From contig WHVA01000311.1 of assembly GCA_015179125.1 (NCBI GenBank), positions 1-64,000 on the forward strand: a DNA stretch of 64,000 bases, given 5' to 3'. The position numbers and the translations under genes are program-made. The DNA comes from Gautieria morchelliformis. Taxonomy: Eukaryota; Basidiomycota; Agaricomycetes; Gomphales; Gomphaceae. The notes below the pieces were generated by a model. That model did not search any database. It saw nothing but the letters and a program-made list of their open reading frames with translations, and was not told where the DNA came from. This document shows positions 19,417-31,734 of the stretch, in pieces (position 1 is the stretch's first letter; each line of letters starts with the position of its first letter).

Positions 19417-22401
19417 ATGATGAAGGCCAATTACAAGGTAAAATCTGCCCATTGTGAACACGTACTTTATTACTGATGGAAGATGTACTATAGTTCTCTA
19501 ACCTTTGCGGGACAGTTTATAGACAGGGCAATGTGATTTTCACCCCAGACGGCAACTCGATCCTCAGCCCTGTCGGGAACCGTGTCTCTGTGTTCGATCT
19601 TGTAACGTAAATCGTTTTATCTCTGACCTGCAAGGATATCACTGATAATATGTATTAGAAACAAGTCCTATACCCTTCCGTTTGAAAATCGTAAGAACAT
19701 CGCAGTTATTGCACTCAGTCCCAACTCGAACGTTCTACTAAGTGTGGACGAAGGTAGGGCGACTGATTTCTGTCTTGTACTTTCCATGTTAGCTTTTGCA
19801 CTGCAGACGGAAGAGCACTCCTGGTAAACTTTAAACGGGCAGTGGTGTTGCACCATTTCAACTTCAAAAAAAAGGTCAATGCGGTCGAGTTCTCGCCAGA
19901 TGGCAAGTAAGCATGCCACACCACAAACCGTCCAGTGCCCCAGTGCCTTCCCTAAATATTTGATGTAGATACATTGCTGCTACACACGAAACCCATGTCC
20001 AGGTGTGGCGTACACCAAACCACCTGATCAAGGAGTTTGCACCATTCGTGTTGCATCGAGAGTATACAGGTCATCACGATGAAGTACTGAGCATCCAGTG
20101 GTCTCTAGATTCAAGGTTGGCATTGTTCCGAAATTGAAATCCCTATGCTCTTCTTATTATTTGCCAGATTCTTTATTACCACCTCGAGAGACATGACAGC
20201 CCGACTCTTTACCCTTGAACCTCTTGAGGGTTTCCGACCAAAAACATTTGCAGGCCACCGCGACGGCATATTGAATGCTTACTTTTCCGCCGACTCCAAA
20301 ACAGTGGGTTGTATAATTGAAGAAACTAGAATGACCACTAACATATGCGCGGCTAGATTTATACCGTCAGTCGTGATGGTGCTGTATTCACATGGCGAGC
20401 CAAATCTAGCGTACATGGCAGTGACGATGAGGACGATGAAATGCCCCAAGAGCCTGTGGCATCCACGTCATCCACTCTACTTCCAGACAACACCATCCCC
20501 AACACTCGCTGGGGAATCAGTGAACGGCACTACTTCAACCAAGCCAACACTAGAGTAGTCTGCAGCACTTTTCACTCCGGATCCAACCTCCTTGTCGTTG
20601 GTTTCTCCACAGGTGTCTTTGGACTTTGGGAAATGCCCGACTTCACCAATGTCTATACACTAAGTATCTCTCAAGAAAAGATTTCTAGCGTTGCAGTTAA
20701 CCCTAGTGGCGAGTGGATCGCCTTCGGAGCAACTAAGCTGGGTCAACTACTTGTGTGGGAGTGGCAGTCTGAATCCTACATACTCAAGCAACAGGGTCAC
20801 TATTTCGACATGAACACACTGTCGTATTCCACCGACGGTCAGAATATTGCTACTGGCGGGGACGATGGCAAAGTCAAATTATGGAACACCACCTCCGGAT
20901 TTTGCTACGTCACCTTCACAGAACACTCCTCTGCTGTATCTGCTGTCGAATTCGCCAAACAGGGGCAGGTTATTTTCTCCGCTTCCCTTGACGGTACAGT
21001 GCGCGCGTTTGACCTGGTGCGATACCGCAATTTCCGGACTTTTACCTCCCCCACCCCAGTACAATTCTCCGCGCTGGCGGTCGATCCGAGCGGCGAGGTG
21101 GTCGCAGCCGGTTCGACAGACAGTTTCGAAGTCTTCATGTGGTCTGTCCAAACAGGAAGGTTGCTTGATGTGCTGACGGGGCACGAAGGCCCCATCAGTT
21201 CCCTCGCGTTTTCGCCCACGGGCAACACACTGGCTAGTGCATCATGGGACAGGTCAGTGCGATTGTGGAACGTTTTCGGGCGCTCACGCGCAGTTGAGCC
21301 ATTCACGCTGAGCGCAGACGTGCTAGCGCTAGCGTTCCGCCCTGATGGTCATGAGCTCGCAGCGTCAACACTGGACGGGCAGGTTGCTTTCTGGGATGTC
21401 GAGCATGGCAAGCAGACTGGAGTGATTGAAGGGCGCAAAGACGTCTCTGGCGGACGAAGAGCTGACGACCGCGTAGCGGCGACAAATGATGCTTCGGGTA
21501 AAGCGTTCACGAGTCTCGCGTACACAGCCGACGGTGGCTGTGTTATTGCAGGCGGGAACAGTAAATATGTCGTCATCTACGATGTGCGAGAGGGGGTCAT
21601 GGTCAAGAAGTTCCAGATCTCCCAGAACCTCTCACTGGATGGGACGGAGGAATTCTTGGATAGCCGCCGTGTAACCGATGCTGGGCCGCTCGACCTGATT
21701 GACGAACGCGGGGACGAGAGCGATGTAGATGATCGGCTAGACACAGCGTTGCCGGGGACGCAAAAGGGCGATATGTCGAAGCGTAAATATCGCCAGGAAG
21801 CACGGACCAAGTGCGTGCGATTCTCACCTACGGGACGAGCATGGGCCGCTGCTTCGACGGAGGGCCTGCTTATCTATTCTCTGGATGACTCGATCGCGTT
21901 CGACCCGTTCGATCTGGACATGAACTTGACCCCACAGTCGCTTCTCGCGGTGTTGGCCAACGGGGAGTACCTCAAGGCCCTCGTGATGGCCTTCCGGTTG
22001 AACGAGAAACCACTGGTTCAAAAAGTATACGAAGCAGTTCCGCGAGAAGACATACGTCTTATGGCAAGCCAGCTTCCAGTAATGTATGTTCCGACCATGC
22101 TACAGTTCGTGGCGTCGCATTTAGAGAAGAGTCCACACATGGAATTTGACCTCCTGTGGACCAATGCACTGTTAGCAGCACATGGACGTTATCTGCATGA
22201 CCGGTCTACCCAGTTCGCCAGTGTGTTTCGGACATTACAACGTGGCCTCGTCGGCTGTCAGGATATAGTGTCCAGAATGTAGGTCGCTTGCGATCAAACC
22301 TGGCCATCACATTGACTTTTGGATACAGATGCAGTAATAACAACGCAACGCTTACATACATACTCGACCAACAACGAGTCAGGGATGAACGTACAAAATA
22401 A
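19417..22401 (+). CDS. PWP2: Periodic tryptophan protein 2 (PWP2/UTP1)
   Basis: WD40 protein of the small-subunit processome (UTP-B complex), needed for early 18S pre-rRNA processing in the nucleolus. Start ATG 19417 (or 19420) encodes MKANYK, joined to FSNLCGTVYRQGNVIFTPDG, the hallmark PWP2 N-terminus. Seven introns are inferred (for example 19438-19493 and 22279-22328), with conserved blocks across each junction such as GNRVSVFDLVT/NKSYTLPFENRKNIAVIALS. WD repeats follow, including VKLWNTTSGFCYVTFTEHSS, FEVFMWSVQTGRLLDVLTGH and SASWDRSVRLWNVFGRS. The C-terminal helical domain (DLDMNLTPQSLLAVLANGEY...MLQFVASHLEKSPHMEFDLLW) is present. The last exon adds CSNNNATLTYILDQQRVRDE to TAA 22399-22401. 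It looks intact. Confidence 0.95.
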
Positions 22402-22465
22402 ATAGACTGGGTGCGAGTTGGGGTTCAATCAATTGTAGTAGAATACCCTCTAATTAGAAGTCTCT

Positions 22466-22810
22466 CTAAGCGTGTGACGTATCATCCTCAGTCTTCTTTT
22501 TTGGAAGTGCCGCTTTATAGCTGTCCTCCGGACTCGCTGTCTTACTGTAATGTGAGGTGTGGTCTACGTTTGGACGCTGCGGGGGTGGTTGTTCAATCCT
22601 TTGACGCCCTGGGTGTAAAGAGGACATTATTATAAGACGGGGATTGTGCATTTTGGAAGACTCACAGTCTTTTATTGCAGATGGACGTACTCCAGCTACA
22701 TCTTGCTCCCTCCTGCGCTGATCGATGCCCCTTTTCGCATAGTAAAAACTGACACCGGCGCCAGCTATCAACGCGCCCCAGCCAAGAAGCTGAAGGAAGG
22801 AAGACGTCAA
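22466..22810 (-). CDS. Small DUF4748-like membrane protein
   Basis: Start at 22810: MTSSFLQLLGWGALIAGAGV leads into one N-terminal hydrophobic segment (about residues 5-25), then a basic stretch FYYAKRGIDQRRREQD. A short intron (GTGAGT...CACCCAG, roughly 22655-22597) lies after AIKD; spliced, the protein continues WRQRIEQPPPQRPNVDHTSH and ends with KKKTEDDTSHA. Length is about 95 residues. The N-terminus resembles small fungal DUF4748 proteins, probably mitochondrial, of unknown function. It is convergent with PWP2, with only 64 bp between stop codons. Confidence 0.65.
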   Translation of the reverse strand: MTSSFLQLLGWGALIAGAGVSFYYAKRGIDQRRREQDVAGVRPSAIKDCESSKMHNPRLIIMSSLHPGRQRIEQPPPQRPNVDHTSHYSKTASPEDSYKAALPKKKTEDDTSHA

Positions 22811-23020
22811 GGGCGAAGAGGGTTCAGCAAAATATAGATACTTCCTGTAGACCTGCCGGTGTTCATAGCTTGTTTGAGGTCAACGTAGCTGATGACGGTC
22901 TACTAATGGGCGTCTAGGCCATTTCTTTATCCGCACTACTTGCTGAGAAACGCTGCAACGCAAATCTATTCCATACAGTCTGAAGTACCAAGCTATAAGT
23001 TATACAGAAAATAACTCCAA

Positions 23021-24899
23021 CTACCCCTCCCTTGCCTGATACACCTCAAAGTAGGCTGTGTATTCATCCGCTGTCATCAACTCGTGATGATCCTCTGTCA
23101 CTTCTGAAAATTTCATCGGCTGACCGTTCACTGGCAGCCGAGTTAGGGTAAAAAAAAAAACTTAAGGCATAATGAGACGTACCATTGACTATGGGGTCAT
23201 CCACAACGTCTGCAACGAATCCAACCTCCTCGGCCAGTGCCATCTCGCCACCATTCTCGCCACCACCATTACCATAGCCAAAGCCGTAGCCGTCCTCTTC
23301 CCTCGGGCGTTTTCCATGTGTGTTCAGCCCGTTCCCATTTACAACTGCGCTTTGCCCCTGCATGTATGGATCACCTGGTGCAGGCGAAGGTGGGTACGAG
23401 GGACCTCGTCCGTTGAGGTATGTAAGGTCTGGCTTGCGGTCCTCGGGCTCCGCATTAAAGTCGCCCCAAGGCTCCATCGTTGGAGTAGGCATCGCAGACG
23501 AGTGCAATGATGCGTAGTACGCATCGTAGTCTAAAAAAAAAAAAAAAAAAAAAACAGAAATAATGTCAAAGCTTAGACGTTGCCGCTTGACAGAGAAGTG
23601 CGGACAATCAGATTGTTTGTTTATGACAGGCTTTACTTCTTTCTCGACCTTCACGCCAGTCTCAGTAGACGTAGTGCCATTGGGAGCTCTACCTAGCCCA
23701 CTGAGAATAGAAGCGTTCGAGCTTGGGCCCGCCTTGGGTATTGGACGTGCACCAGGATTGGCGAGCGATTCCAGAATGGCGGCATTTGAGCCAGACCCTG
23801 ATGCGGAAGTCGGTGAACGTTGCATAGAAGCTGCATGCGAAGCAGCGGCGATGCCAAGTGCTGTCAGATCTCCCGATATTGTTGATTTGGTATGCCATGA
23901 TGGCATGATATTTTGTTGTCTAAGGAGCACATCAATGGGACAAGCAGGGCAATAGAGATGAGAGACCAACCGTTTTGCTTCTGCCTCCTTCTCCCTCTCA
24001 GCGCGCCTCGTTGCCTCATCCTTATCGATCGACATGACAATTTCCATTCCATCCGCTTTCTTTTCTCCATTCGCCCCTGCGGTTTTAAGTCCATCGCGTT
24101 CCGCTGCTCGTTTGGCCTCTTCTGACGGATGTTTACGGAGCCAGTCCTGTACGTCAAAAGCGGGTAGTACCATCTCCTCAGTTTTGCGCAATCCCTCCCT
24201 GATAAAACGCATCTGGTGATTAAAACGTTGCATGCGATCCTGGCTACCCTTGACACTCTCTGCGTTCTCATTTTCAATAACCTCCGCTTTACAGTCTTCA
24301 CATATGAAGGTCCCGCGTGAAAAGTCCATAAGACGGTCAACATCGAGTGGCAAATATGACCGCCGACATTGGGGACATATGTAACCTTTATTGTCGAGCT
24401 CCTATTGCCCTATGAGTCATGAGCCACCAAGAACATAATGTGCACGTACGTTACGTAGCTTGGAATCGATTATACGCCGCATCTCTGCAACACGCCACTT
24501 GACGACATTGCAGAAGTGTTGATAATCGATATAAAAGTACTGTCGAGCTTGTGCTCGCGAAGCTCCCTCCTTGAGTTCATTCTGTCGGTAGCTATGGCGC
24601 TGTCAATGATCTCGTGGGCCTAATTGTCGGTCAGCTCTTACATCTTGAGCAACTTATCTGCATTCAAGACAGCGGTAAGCTTAGACAACTCCTTCAACTG
24701 CAAACCCAGTCGACCAGCGAGATCATCCTCTTTTAGTCTAGATTTGACCGTAAAGTCTGGGATGCCAGCAAAGAGGGTATACTCACACTGGATGCCGGAC
24801 AAGTTGATCCATAACCACTATGAATTTCGCATCATAGAATGCACGGCAAACATGTTGCACCAGCAGCTTCAAGACCTCTCGTTCCTCCTTGGAGGACAT
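23021..24899 (-). CDS. TFA1: TFIIE alpha subunit (TFA1)
   Basis: General RNA polymerase II initiation factor that recruits and regulates TFIIH at promoters. Start at 24899 encodes MSSKEEREVLKLLVQHVCRA, followed by FIVVMDQLVRHPV and, after a short intron, LKEDDLAGRLGLQLKELSKL: the winged-helix domain. Next come YRQNELKEGASRAQARQYFY and CNVVKWRVAEMRR, then the zinc ribbon GYICPQCRRSYLPLD...TFICEDCKAEV (two CxxC pairs). The C-terminal part is low-complexity and ends PMKFSEVTEDHHELMTADEY to TAG at 23021. Several introns are inferred; one near 23530-23620 ends in a 22-nt poly-T tract whose donor I could not place. Confidence 0.92.
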
Positions 24900-24968
24900 G
24901 CGAGTTCAAGAAACGGAGGCAGACTCACCAGCGCTTTTCTTATAATATTACATAAGTACTTTCTCAGA

Positions 24969-25790
24969 GACACCCTCCCGCACATCGTAGATGACGACAT
25001 ATTTACTGTTCCCGCCTGCAATAACACACTCACCGTCAGTACGCGAGATTCGTGAATGTTTTACCCGAAGCATCATTTGCCGCCGCTACGCGGTCGTCAG
25101 CCCTTCGTCGCCAGAGACGTCTTTGCGTCCTTCAATCACGCCAGTCTGTTTGCCCTGCTCGACATCCCAGAAAGCAACCTGCCCGTCCAGTGTTGACGCT
25201 GCGAACTCATGGCCATCAGGGCGGAACGCTAGCGCTAGCACGTCTGCGCTCAGCGTGAATGGCTCAACTGCGTGTGAGCGCCTGAAAATGTTCCACAACC
25301 GCACTGACCTGTCCCATGATGCACTAGCCAGTGTGTTGCCCGTGGGCGAGAACGCGTCCCCCCCAGTGTGTTCATGTAGCGACCCTGCTGCTTGAGTAAG
25401 TACGTAGGTCGGATAAAGAAATCTGGCAAACAATAAGATGAGCATAGGGATTTCAATTTCGGAGCAATGCCAACCTTGAATCTAGAGACCACCGGATGCT
25501 CAGTACTTCCTGTATAAATGCAGCACGAACGGTGCAAGCTCCCTGATCAGGTGATTTGGTGTACGCCACACCTGGACGTGGCAGCTTTCGTGTGTAGCAG
25601 CTATGCATCTAATCAAATATTTAGGGAATTCGGCATGCACTGGACGGTCTGCGGTGCGGCATGATTAATATCTTACTTGCCATCTGGCGAGAACTCGATC
25701 GCATTGACCCCTTTTTGAAGTTGAAATGGTGCAACACCACTGCCCGTTTAAGGAATGCTCTTCTGCCTACAATGCGACAGCACGTTCTTT
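24969..25790 (-). pseudogene. Rearranged partial PWP2 duplicate
   Basis: Three blocks match the PWP2 gene in inverted orientation and collinear order. About 24969-25372 matches 21590-21210 (WD repeats, SASWDRSVRLWNIFRRS-like). A very short block at about 25373-25405 matches 20815-20780. About 25410-25790 matches 20180-19815 and includes intron sequence. Retained introns mean DNA-level duplication, not retroposition. Internal deletions and frame breaks make it non-functional. Confidence 0.85.
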
Positions 25791-26840
25791 CACCCGCTCT
25801 CTGATCTTTCCCCTCCAATACAATGCCTGTCACTCGAAACTGTCAGCAACACACCGAAGAGTGGCCACTCAATGCGACTGCCCTATGTTTTATCAGAGGC
25901 CTAGCCTTGTCGACAGCTCTGCGAATATTTGTGATGGACGCGGCCACAGCATCGGCTCGCACAGTATGCCCAAGGCGGCAAGGCCACGACATCCGCTTCC
26001 GAACTTCACGGTATCGTAACCACGTACGCTGCACAAGCGTCTGCGATTGGAAATTCTAGTAGTAGTACTGGAGCTGTACGGAAGAAAGGCAACTCACGAA
26101 GCTTGTAAGGAAGCCATTCCCACCAGTCCGATTCCAATGCAAAGGTATGTAATGCTGATTCTCTCGTATTTTTCTTCTATATTTTCAAACAGTGATACCT
26201 TGCAGCCGCACCTTTCCGAAAGAAAGTACGCAGTCTACTAGAACACTAGTACCAGCCTCCGTGAAGTCTTGGTACTTCCCTATGGACTCACTGTCAGTCT
26301 TTTATGTAACTTTATTAACTCTGCTTCCTTCCAGGTCAACAGCAATTTGATGGGTGACCGGGAGCCCAATGCTCAGCGAAAGGATGCCTTTATCGAGTAT
26401 TGATTTGGACTAGTCAGGAAAAAGCCAGGATATCTGGTTTTCAACCCCAAATGGAATGCTTCGCAAGTCGAATGGCTCCAGAAGCATTACCCAAAGTATT
26501 CGACCACGAAAAGGTTCTGTTCGATCTTGAAACCTGTGTCTCCTTAAACAACGGCGTGGGTGGCTTGAGCTAGGTCATGAGGATCCGGATGGCTATGATC
26601 TCCTAGGTGCCAAGGGGGGAAGGAGCAAGGGCTGGCGGGAGAACAAGCTTTATTTCTGGAAGTCTGATCGGCTTGATATAATTTTTTTGTAACACGGGCT
26701 ACTGTCGGCGAAATCACGCCGACCCTCCAAGCAATATCATTAAATGGCCAAAAAGCAAAAGGCATGACTTCAGCAAAAAGTGACAGCTCCAGCTCCGATG
26801 TCGACAAGCACGACGCCCAGTTCAACACTCACAAGAGGTC
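25791..26840. other. Low-evidence region, possible degraded coding fragments
   Basis: One frame near 25920-26095 reads like low-complexity protein (YAQGGKATTSASELHG, SAIGNSSSSTGAVRKK). Another near 26335-26530 reads NLMGDREPNAQRKDAFIEY, then after a stop KPGYLVFNPKWNASQVEWL. I recognise no family and see no complete gene. Confidence 0.3.
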
Positions 26841-26959
26841 ACAGAACTGCAGCAAATCAAGATACTCATTGTGATCTAGTGCTTTTACATCCCTCTCCTG
26901 TACGTCCTGTTCAATCTGTTTTTTTTTCTTTTTTTCTGCGCATTACTGAATATTTTTCC

Positions 26960-27180
26960 AGCAGGGGACCTCGATGCCCCTTGTTGACATTGCCGGTATC
27001 GCACAGGCCCACAGTAGACGACGAGGCATACAGCCCCCCACACTCGTTCAAGACAAGCCAACGATGTGGACACCTACTTGAAAGGCCCACGACTGGTGGG
27101 TGGTGGATGGCCAGAGTACATCAACAATGCCTTGGAAGTATGGAACATTGTTCTCTCTCTCCATAACACATAATCTCACT
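26960..27180 (+). pseudogene. Unidentified coding fragment (GPRLVGGGWPEYINN)
   Basis: One plus frame at about 27070-27150 encodes VDTYLKGPRLVGGGWPEYIN followed by NALEVWN. It looks protein-like, but both sides are broken. It may belong to a transposon; the family is not recognised. Confidence 0.3.
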
Positions 27181-27214
27181 CTTGCATATTCCTTGCATAC
27201 TCAGCCGACACATG

Positions 27215-27658
27215 CTTGCTCTAACACATATATAAGGGCAATTCCCCTGAGACAGTGGAACTCACATGGCCTGGCAGAGAGGGATCCAAACTGATGAATA
27301 AAGGACTATCTACATGACACAAATCTCACCAAGGGATCCAAAGAGGAAAAGCTAGTGACCCTGACTGCTAGCACACTACCTATGTACTCACACCGTCATA
27401 TGCCCTTTCACATAGCCAGGGGTGCCTGCTTTCCAACTGATGTCAGCCCTGACCTCATAACTAGTGCGACCCTGCAGGCAGCCCTGACACCACTCTGGAA
27501 TGGGTACAGAAGCCAAGGGTCTGGGATCTTGGCTTCAGGACAAGGACAGATGTGAGAGTGGCTCAGGGGCTCATGATTGGGATGTGCTTGGACCAGGGCC
27601 AGGGCCGAGCTTGGAAATGGCTTCAGAAGGGGGTTCCCCTGACACACTATACATACCT
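27215..27658. repeat. LTR-C-like repeat, copy 1
   Basis: Contains a TATA-like ATATATAAGGGC, GGGATCCAAA boxes and an end TTCCCCTGACA. It shares this order with 49460-49917. The reverse-complement end TGTCAGGGG is LTR-like. Exact borders and TSD were not established. Confidence 0.4.
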
Positions 27659-27760
27659 CTCACCCACCTAATGCTTCCACGAGTTAGGTGCTGGCAAATG
27701 CTGGTGTCATGATTCATTCATTCTACGAACCAGCCATCAACATCTGGTGAACGAACATCC

Positions 27761-28793
27761 TGTCAAGATTGGTTTTCAGGCGTTAATATCGTGTATTAGT
27801 GAACACAGTGAATGCCTGAATAACTTGTGCGAATAAGTATGCCGTTCGGCGAATAGGTGAACCAATGAATGTTCACAAGGTAAGAGGGTTTGCCTAAACG
27901 GGGCTCGCCCTATCTACAGTCGTGGCGAAATAGCCCATGACTCTTGACGATGTAACGTGCAAGGTCTCACGGAAGAGCTGTCTAAGTCTCAACAATCCCT
28001 TCGCTGGCGAAGGTGCTCCTTCGGAGCCCTTCGCCAACAGCACAGAAAATGGTTTGAAGGCTAAGGTAACGAAGATGAAGTATGAGAACTCACCAGTGAT
28101 GCCTAAGTCCTTTGCTAGTCGAAGATGGGAATCTCCAAGAGAAGGCTTAGGATGATGACCACGGCGAGGTCAAAGCTGCACAAGATGAACGACGTATGAT
28201 AATTGAACTGGGGAATATACATGCGAATGTAAACTACTTATATCGAATGCTCGTAAGGTATCAGCGAATAGGAAAGAGGCCATCACAAGTCAGGGTTGGA
28301 TAGGGGTGCGCAGTCATGATACTAGGTAGATGGAATAAACATACAATAGATTGAGGGGAGAATGCGAACATGAAACGACAGAGAATAAAGGGAGCGAAGG
28401 CACTTATGGACAAAACCATGTCTTGGGACCTGCATACATGCTACCCTGCATGGGCTCTTCGTTTACTGGGTTGATCCCGCACGGCCTATGGAAGAGACGT
28501 CCTGCGATCACACTTTGGCCATATGAACACCCAATGGGGTTGGATTTAAGAAGATGATGGGGTTAATGATGAACCATCATTCCGGGTGAATGGTATCGAT
28601 CATATTCGATGGCGTGCCTGCTGATGAAATGCGTGAGCAGCGAATAGCGGTTCGGAGAATGGGGCAAACAGCGGGTAGAGTGGGCGCAGAGGGGAAGTGG
28701 TCGGTAGGTGCGGCGAATTCTGGCGAAGATGCTAGGGAGTGACGAGGGGGAACATAGAGGTAGCGCGGTAGGAGAAATAAACCGGTTGTGACA
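27761..28793 (+). mobile_element. Solo LTR-A, forward copy
   Basis: 1033 bp, TGTCAAGATTGG...GGTTGTGACA, with TSD CATCC at 27756-27760 and 28794-28798. It contains no coding sequence. Confidence 0.92.
28006..28035. other. Conserved LTR-A palindrome
   Basis: GGCGAAGG and CCTTCGCC arms (8 bp) enclose GCTCC and GGAGC arms (5 bp), giving a near-perfect 30-bp hairpin. The same structure is found in the other LTR-A copies (about 5443-5473, 30634-30663 in reverse, and a decayed version at about 40373-40402). Confidence 0.7.
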
Positions 28794-29634
28794 CATCCCT
28801 GCTGGGGGACCTTCGAACCCTTCACCAAAGTATTCTTTGCAGTACCCCTTTTGCATTCACTGATCCCATCATTCCCATCAGGACCCCAGTTGTTGGGGGC
28901 CATCATCCATCATAGAACCCATCACCTGTTAAACTCCCACTCCATGAAAGACCCACATGCTCAGGATGCATTCGGACAGTGTCAGTTGCAGTCTCCATGC
29001 AGGTTGGAATTGATGGGACTAGTGCCGCCCCAGGCCAGGACGGTAGGAGCTGCCAAGGCTCCGAATCTCTATTAATCTTTCGGAAGCCCCTCTTTCATGT
29101 CAGAATTAACTTCACTGAAGTTTTCACTCTATACAGTATGCCTCCCCTTTGTTTGTAACGCGACTGTGCATCCTTTGTAATATTCCAAACCATTCGGCCG
29201 CTTTCTCATTTGCCAGTAGCATACATGTATTCTCTATAAAAAGGACTTGTCCAGCATGTATGTTCCCCACTTCAATTATCATACATCTTCCTTGTGCTTT
29301 ACCTTGCTCACATGTGAACCAACTTTTGAGCTCAACCCTCCACTTGTACCTCCGCCTTCATCAAGAACAGGAACATCACTCGTGAGTTGACATCATCAAT
29401 TCTCTTTACTCTGAACCCTTGGAAGTCCTCTGAGCCTGTTGGCAAAGGCCTCTCAAGGAGTGCCTTCCCTGACGAGGGGATCATCTATCTCAGATAACCC
29501 TCCCTCATCACTTCGGATGATTTCATCAAGTGTTATCAAGGCTTCACTTCGTCTGTAGACTTGGGATTCATCCATCGTGTCCCCCACTTTGTACTAGTAG
29601 TAGTCTGGTACTCTTTGCCAACTACGTAGTCACT

Positions 29635-30906
29635 TGTCATGATGGTTTTATTTCCCATACTCAGATGCTCAGTTCTCCTATTTTTTCACTCCACCTTCTT
29701 GTTCGTTCCGACCGCCCTTGCCGTGTTTGGCAACCGATCCTCGCTGTTTGCGCCATTTACCATGGCCACGCCGTCGAAGCACAATCAACGTCCCTGAACT
29801 AACTTAGCAGTCATCGCTGGGCCTATCACCTCCTCTTCTCAACCCTCTTTCGATGGTGTTCCTATGATCGGACTGTCATGACTTGTGTATTTCCTGGACC
29901 TTGTTATCCTCATTTCCCCTTTCGCCACTCCTCTCCCGTGTTCGCTCGGCTTTGCCCTCCACTTCAACCACTTCTCCCCTATGTCATTCCCATTTGCCAT
30001 TCCTCGCATTTCTCTGAACCGCTATTCACTGCTCGCGCATTTCGCCAGCAGGCACGCCATCAAAAAACGATCAATACCATCTACCCGGCAAGATGGTTCA
30101 TCACTAACCCCATCACCTTCTTAATCCAACCCCTTTGGGTGTTCATATGGCCAAATTGTGTTCGCAGGACGTCCCTTCCATAGGTTGTGCGGGATCAACC
30201 CAGTAGACGAAGAGTCCGTGCAGGGTAGCATGTATGTGGGTCCCAAGACATGGTTTTGTACATGAATGCCTTCGCCACCTTTACTCTCCATCGTTTCATG
30301 TTCACACCCTTCCCTCACTCTATTGTATGTTTATTCCATCTACTTAGTATCATGACTGCGCACCCCTATCCAACCCTGACTCGTGACAGCCTCTTTCCTA
30401 TTCGCTGATGCCTTACGAGCATTCGATATAAGTAGTTTACATTCGCATGTATATTCTCCAGTTCAATTATCATATGTCATCCATCTTGTGCAAACTTGAC
30501 CTCGCTGTGATCATCGCCTTGAGCCTTCTCTTGGAGATTTCTATCTTCGACCAGCAGAGGACTTAGGCATCACTGGTGAGTTCTCATACTTCATCTTCGT
30601 ACCTTAGCCTTCGAACTATTCTCTGTGCTGTTGGCGAAGGGCTCCGAAGGAGCACCTTCGCCGGTGAAGGGATTGTCGAGACTTAGACAGCCCTTCTGTG
30701 AGACCTTGCACGTTACATCGTCAAGTACCATGGGCTATTTTGCTAGGACTGTAGATAGGGTGAGCCCCATTCGGGCAACCCTCTTACCTTGTGAACATTC
30801 ATTGGTTCACCTATTCGCCGAACGGCATACTTATTCACACAAGTTATTCAGGCATTCGCTGTGTTCACTAATACACGATATTAACGCCTAAAAACCAATC
30901 TTGACA
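29635..30906 (-). mobile_element. Solo LTR-A, reverse copy with terminal duplication
   Basis: 1272 bp, TGTCATGATGG...AATCTTGACA, with TSD TCACT at 29630-29634 and 30907-30911. A second LTR-A terminus, TGTCATGACTTG, starts at 29874, so the first roughly 239 bp repeat the LTR end. The remainder is the normal LTR-A length. Confidence 0.85.
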
Positions 30907-31004
30907 TCACTTTGCACAAGGACTTATTGGTTCGCTGTGTTCAGGTGTCTCAAATTCATTGACACCCGCTATTAAACCCTAAAAGAACCAATCCTGACAG
31001 CTGG

Positions 31005-31620
31005 TACCCAGCATCCGGCTGAGTGCAGCCATGCACGTCTCCTGGTTCACCATTCTCTTTCCTCCCACTCCCACTCACTTAAGCCTCATAGTCACTCACT
31101 TTCAATCAATCCTTAGAAATTTTGCTTTCTGTTACCAGTAACAGAACAATGTTCCATGAACATCTAGGACTGAACATCACACCCCCACCATCCCAGGTGC
31201 AAGGCAACCAACGTACTGAGCAGAGAGCAGTGTGCACAGGTACCACCTGCCACACCAGCAAGTGGACCAGTCCTATCCTAGGCCCATCTCAGCAAACTGA
31301 AACTGTGTAAGAACCCAGCCAAAGGACGGTTACTTACCAGTACTACCCTTTTACTGTGCCCTGAGCCTTGTGATATTATGCCTGAGCTTAAGCACATGGT
31401 CTAATCCCCTTATCTATCTGTTCCGTTCCATCATGCATCACTTAGTTATATCCTCATATATGCTTACCCCTGACTGTTACTCTCACCTGTATATAAACCC
31501 ACCTGTATGCACCCTTATTCTTCAGTCTGAATATCACTTTCATACACCCTTTGATCCTAGCTAGTTTCTAAGCATTTGCCTCTTAAACTGGACCTCGCCT
31601 CTTATTTGTTTATCTAAGAA
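31005..31620 (+). other. LTR-like leader with TATA box, unresolved
   Basis: Noncoding sequence with TATATAAACC near 31490, about 350 bp before a gag-like relic. It could be a 5' LTR and leader, but no partner LTR was found. Confidence 0.3.
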
Positions 31621-31734
31621 GTTGGGACTCATATGTAGGGCAGGCATAGCACATAAGCTGAAGCCAAATCCGTCTCTGACTTCCCTCTTTGAACCTCACT
31701 CCGTAACCTCGGACCATACCTCGGGTCTCGCTCC

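Larger units (their letters stand above)
27705..30999 (-). mobile_element. Old solo LTR-A containing two younger LTR-A insertions
   Basis: Outer LTR in reverse orientation: starts TGTCATGATTC at 27705 and ends ACCAATCCTGACA at 30999, with 5-bp TSD GCTGG at 27700-27704 and 31000-31004. Removing the two nested LTRs and their TSDs leaves about 980 bp, the normal LTR-A length. It is more diverged than the copies nested in it. Confidence 0.8.
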
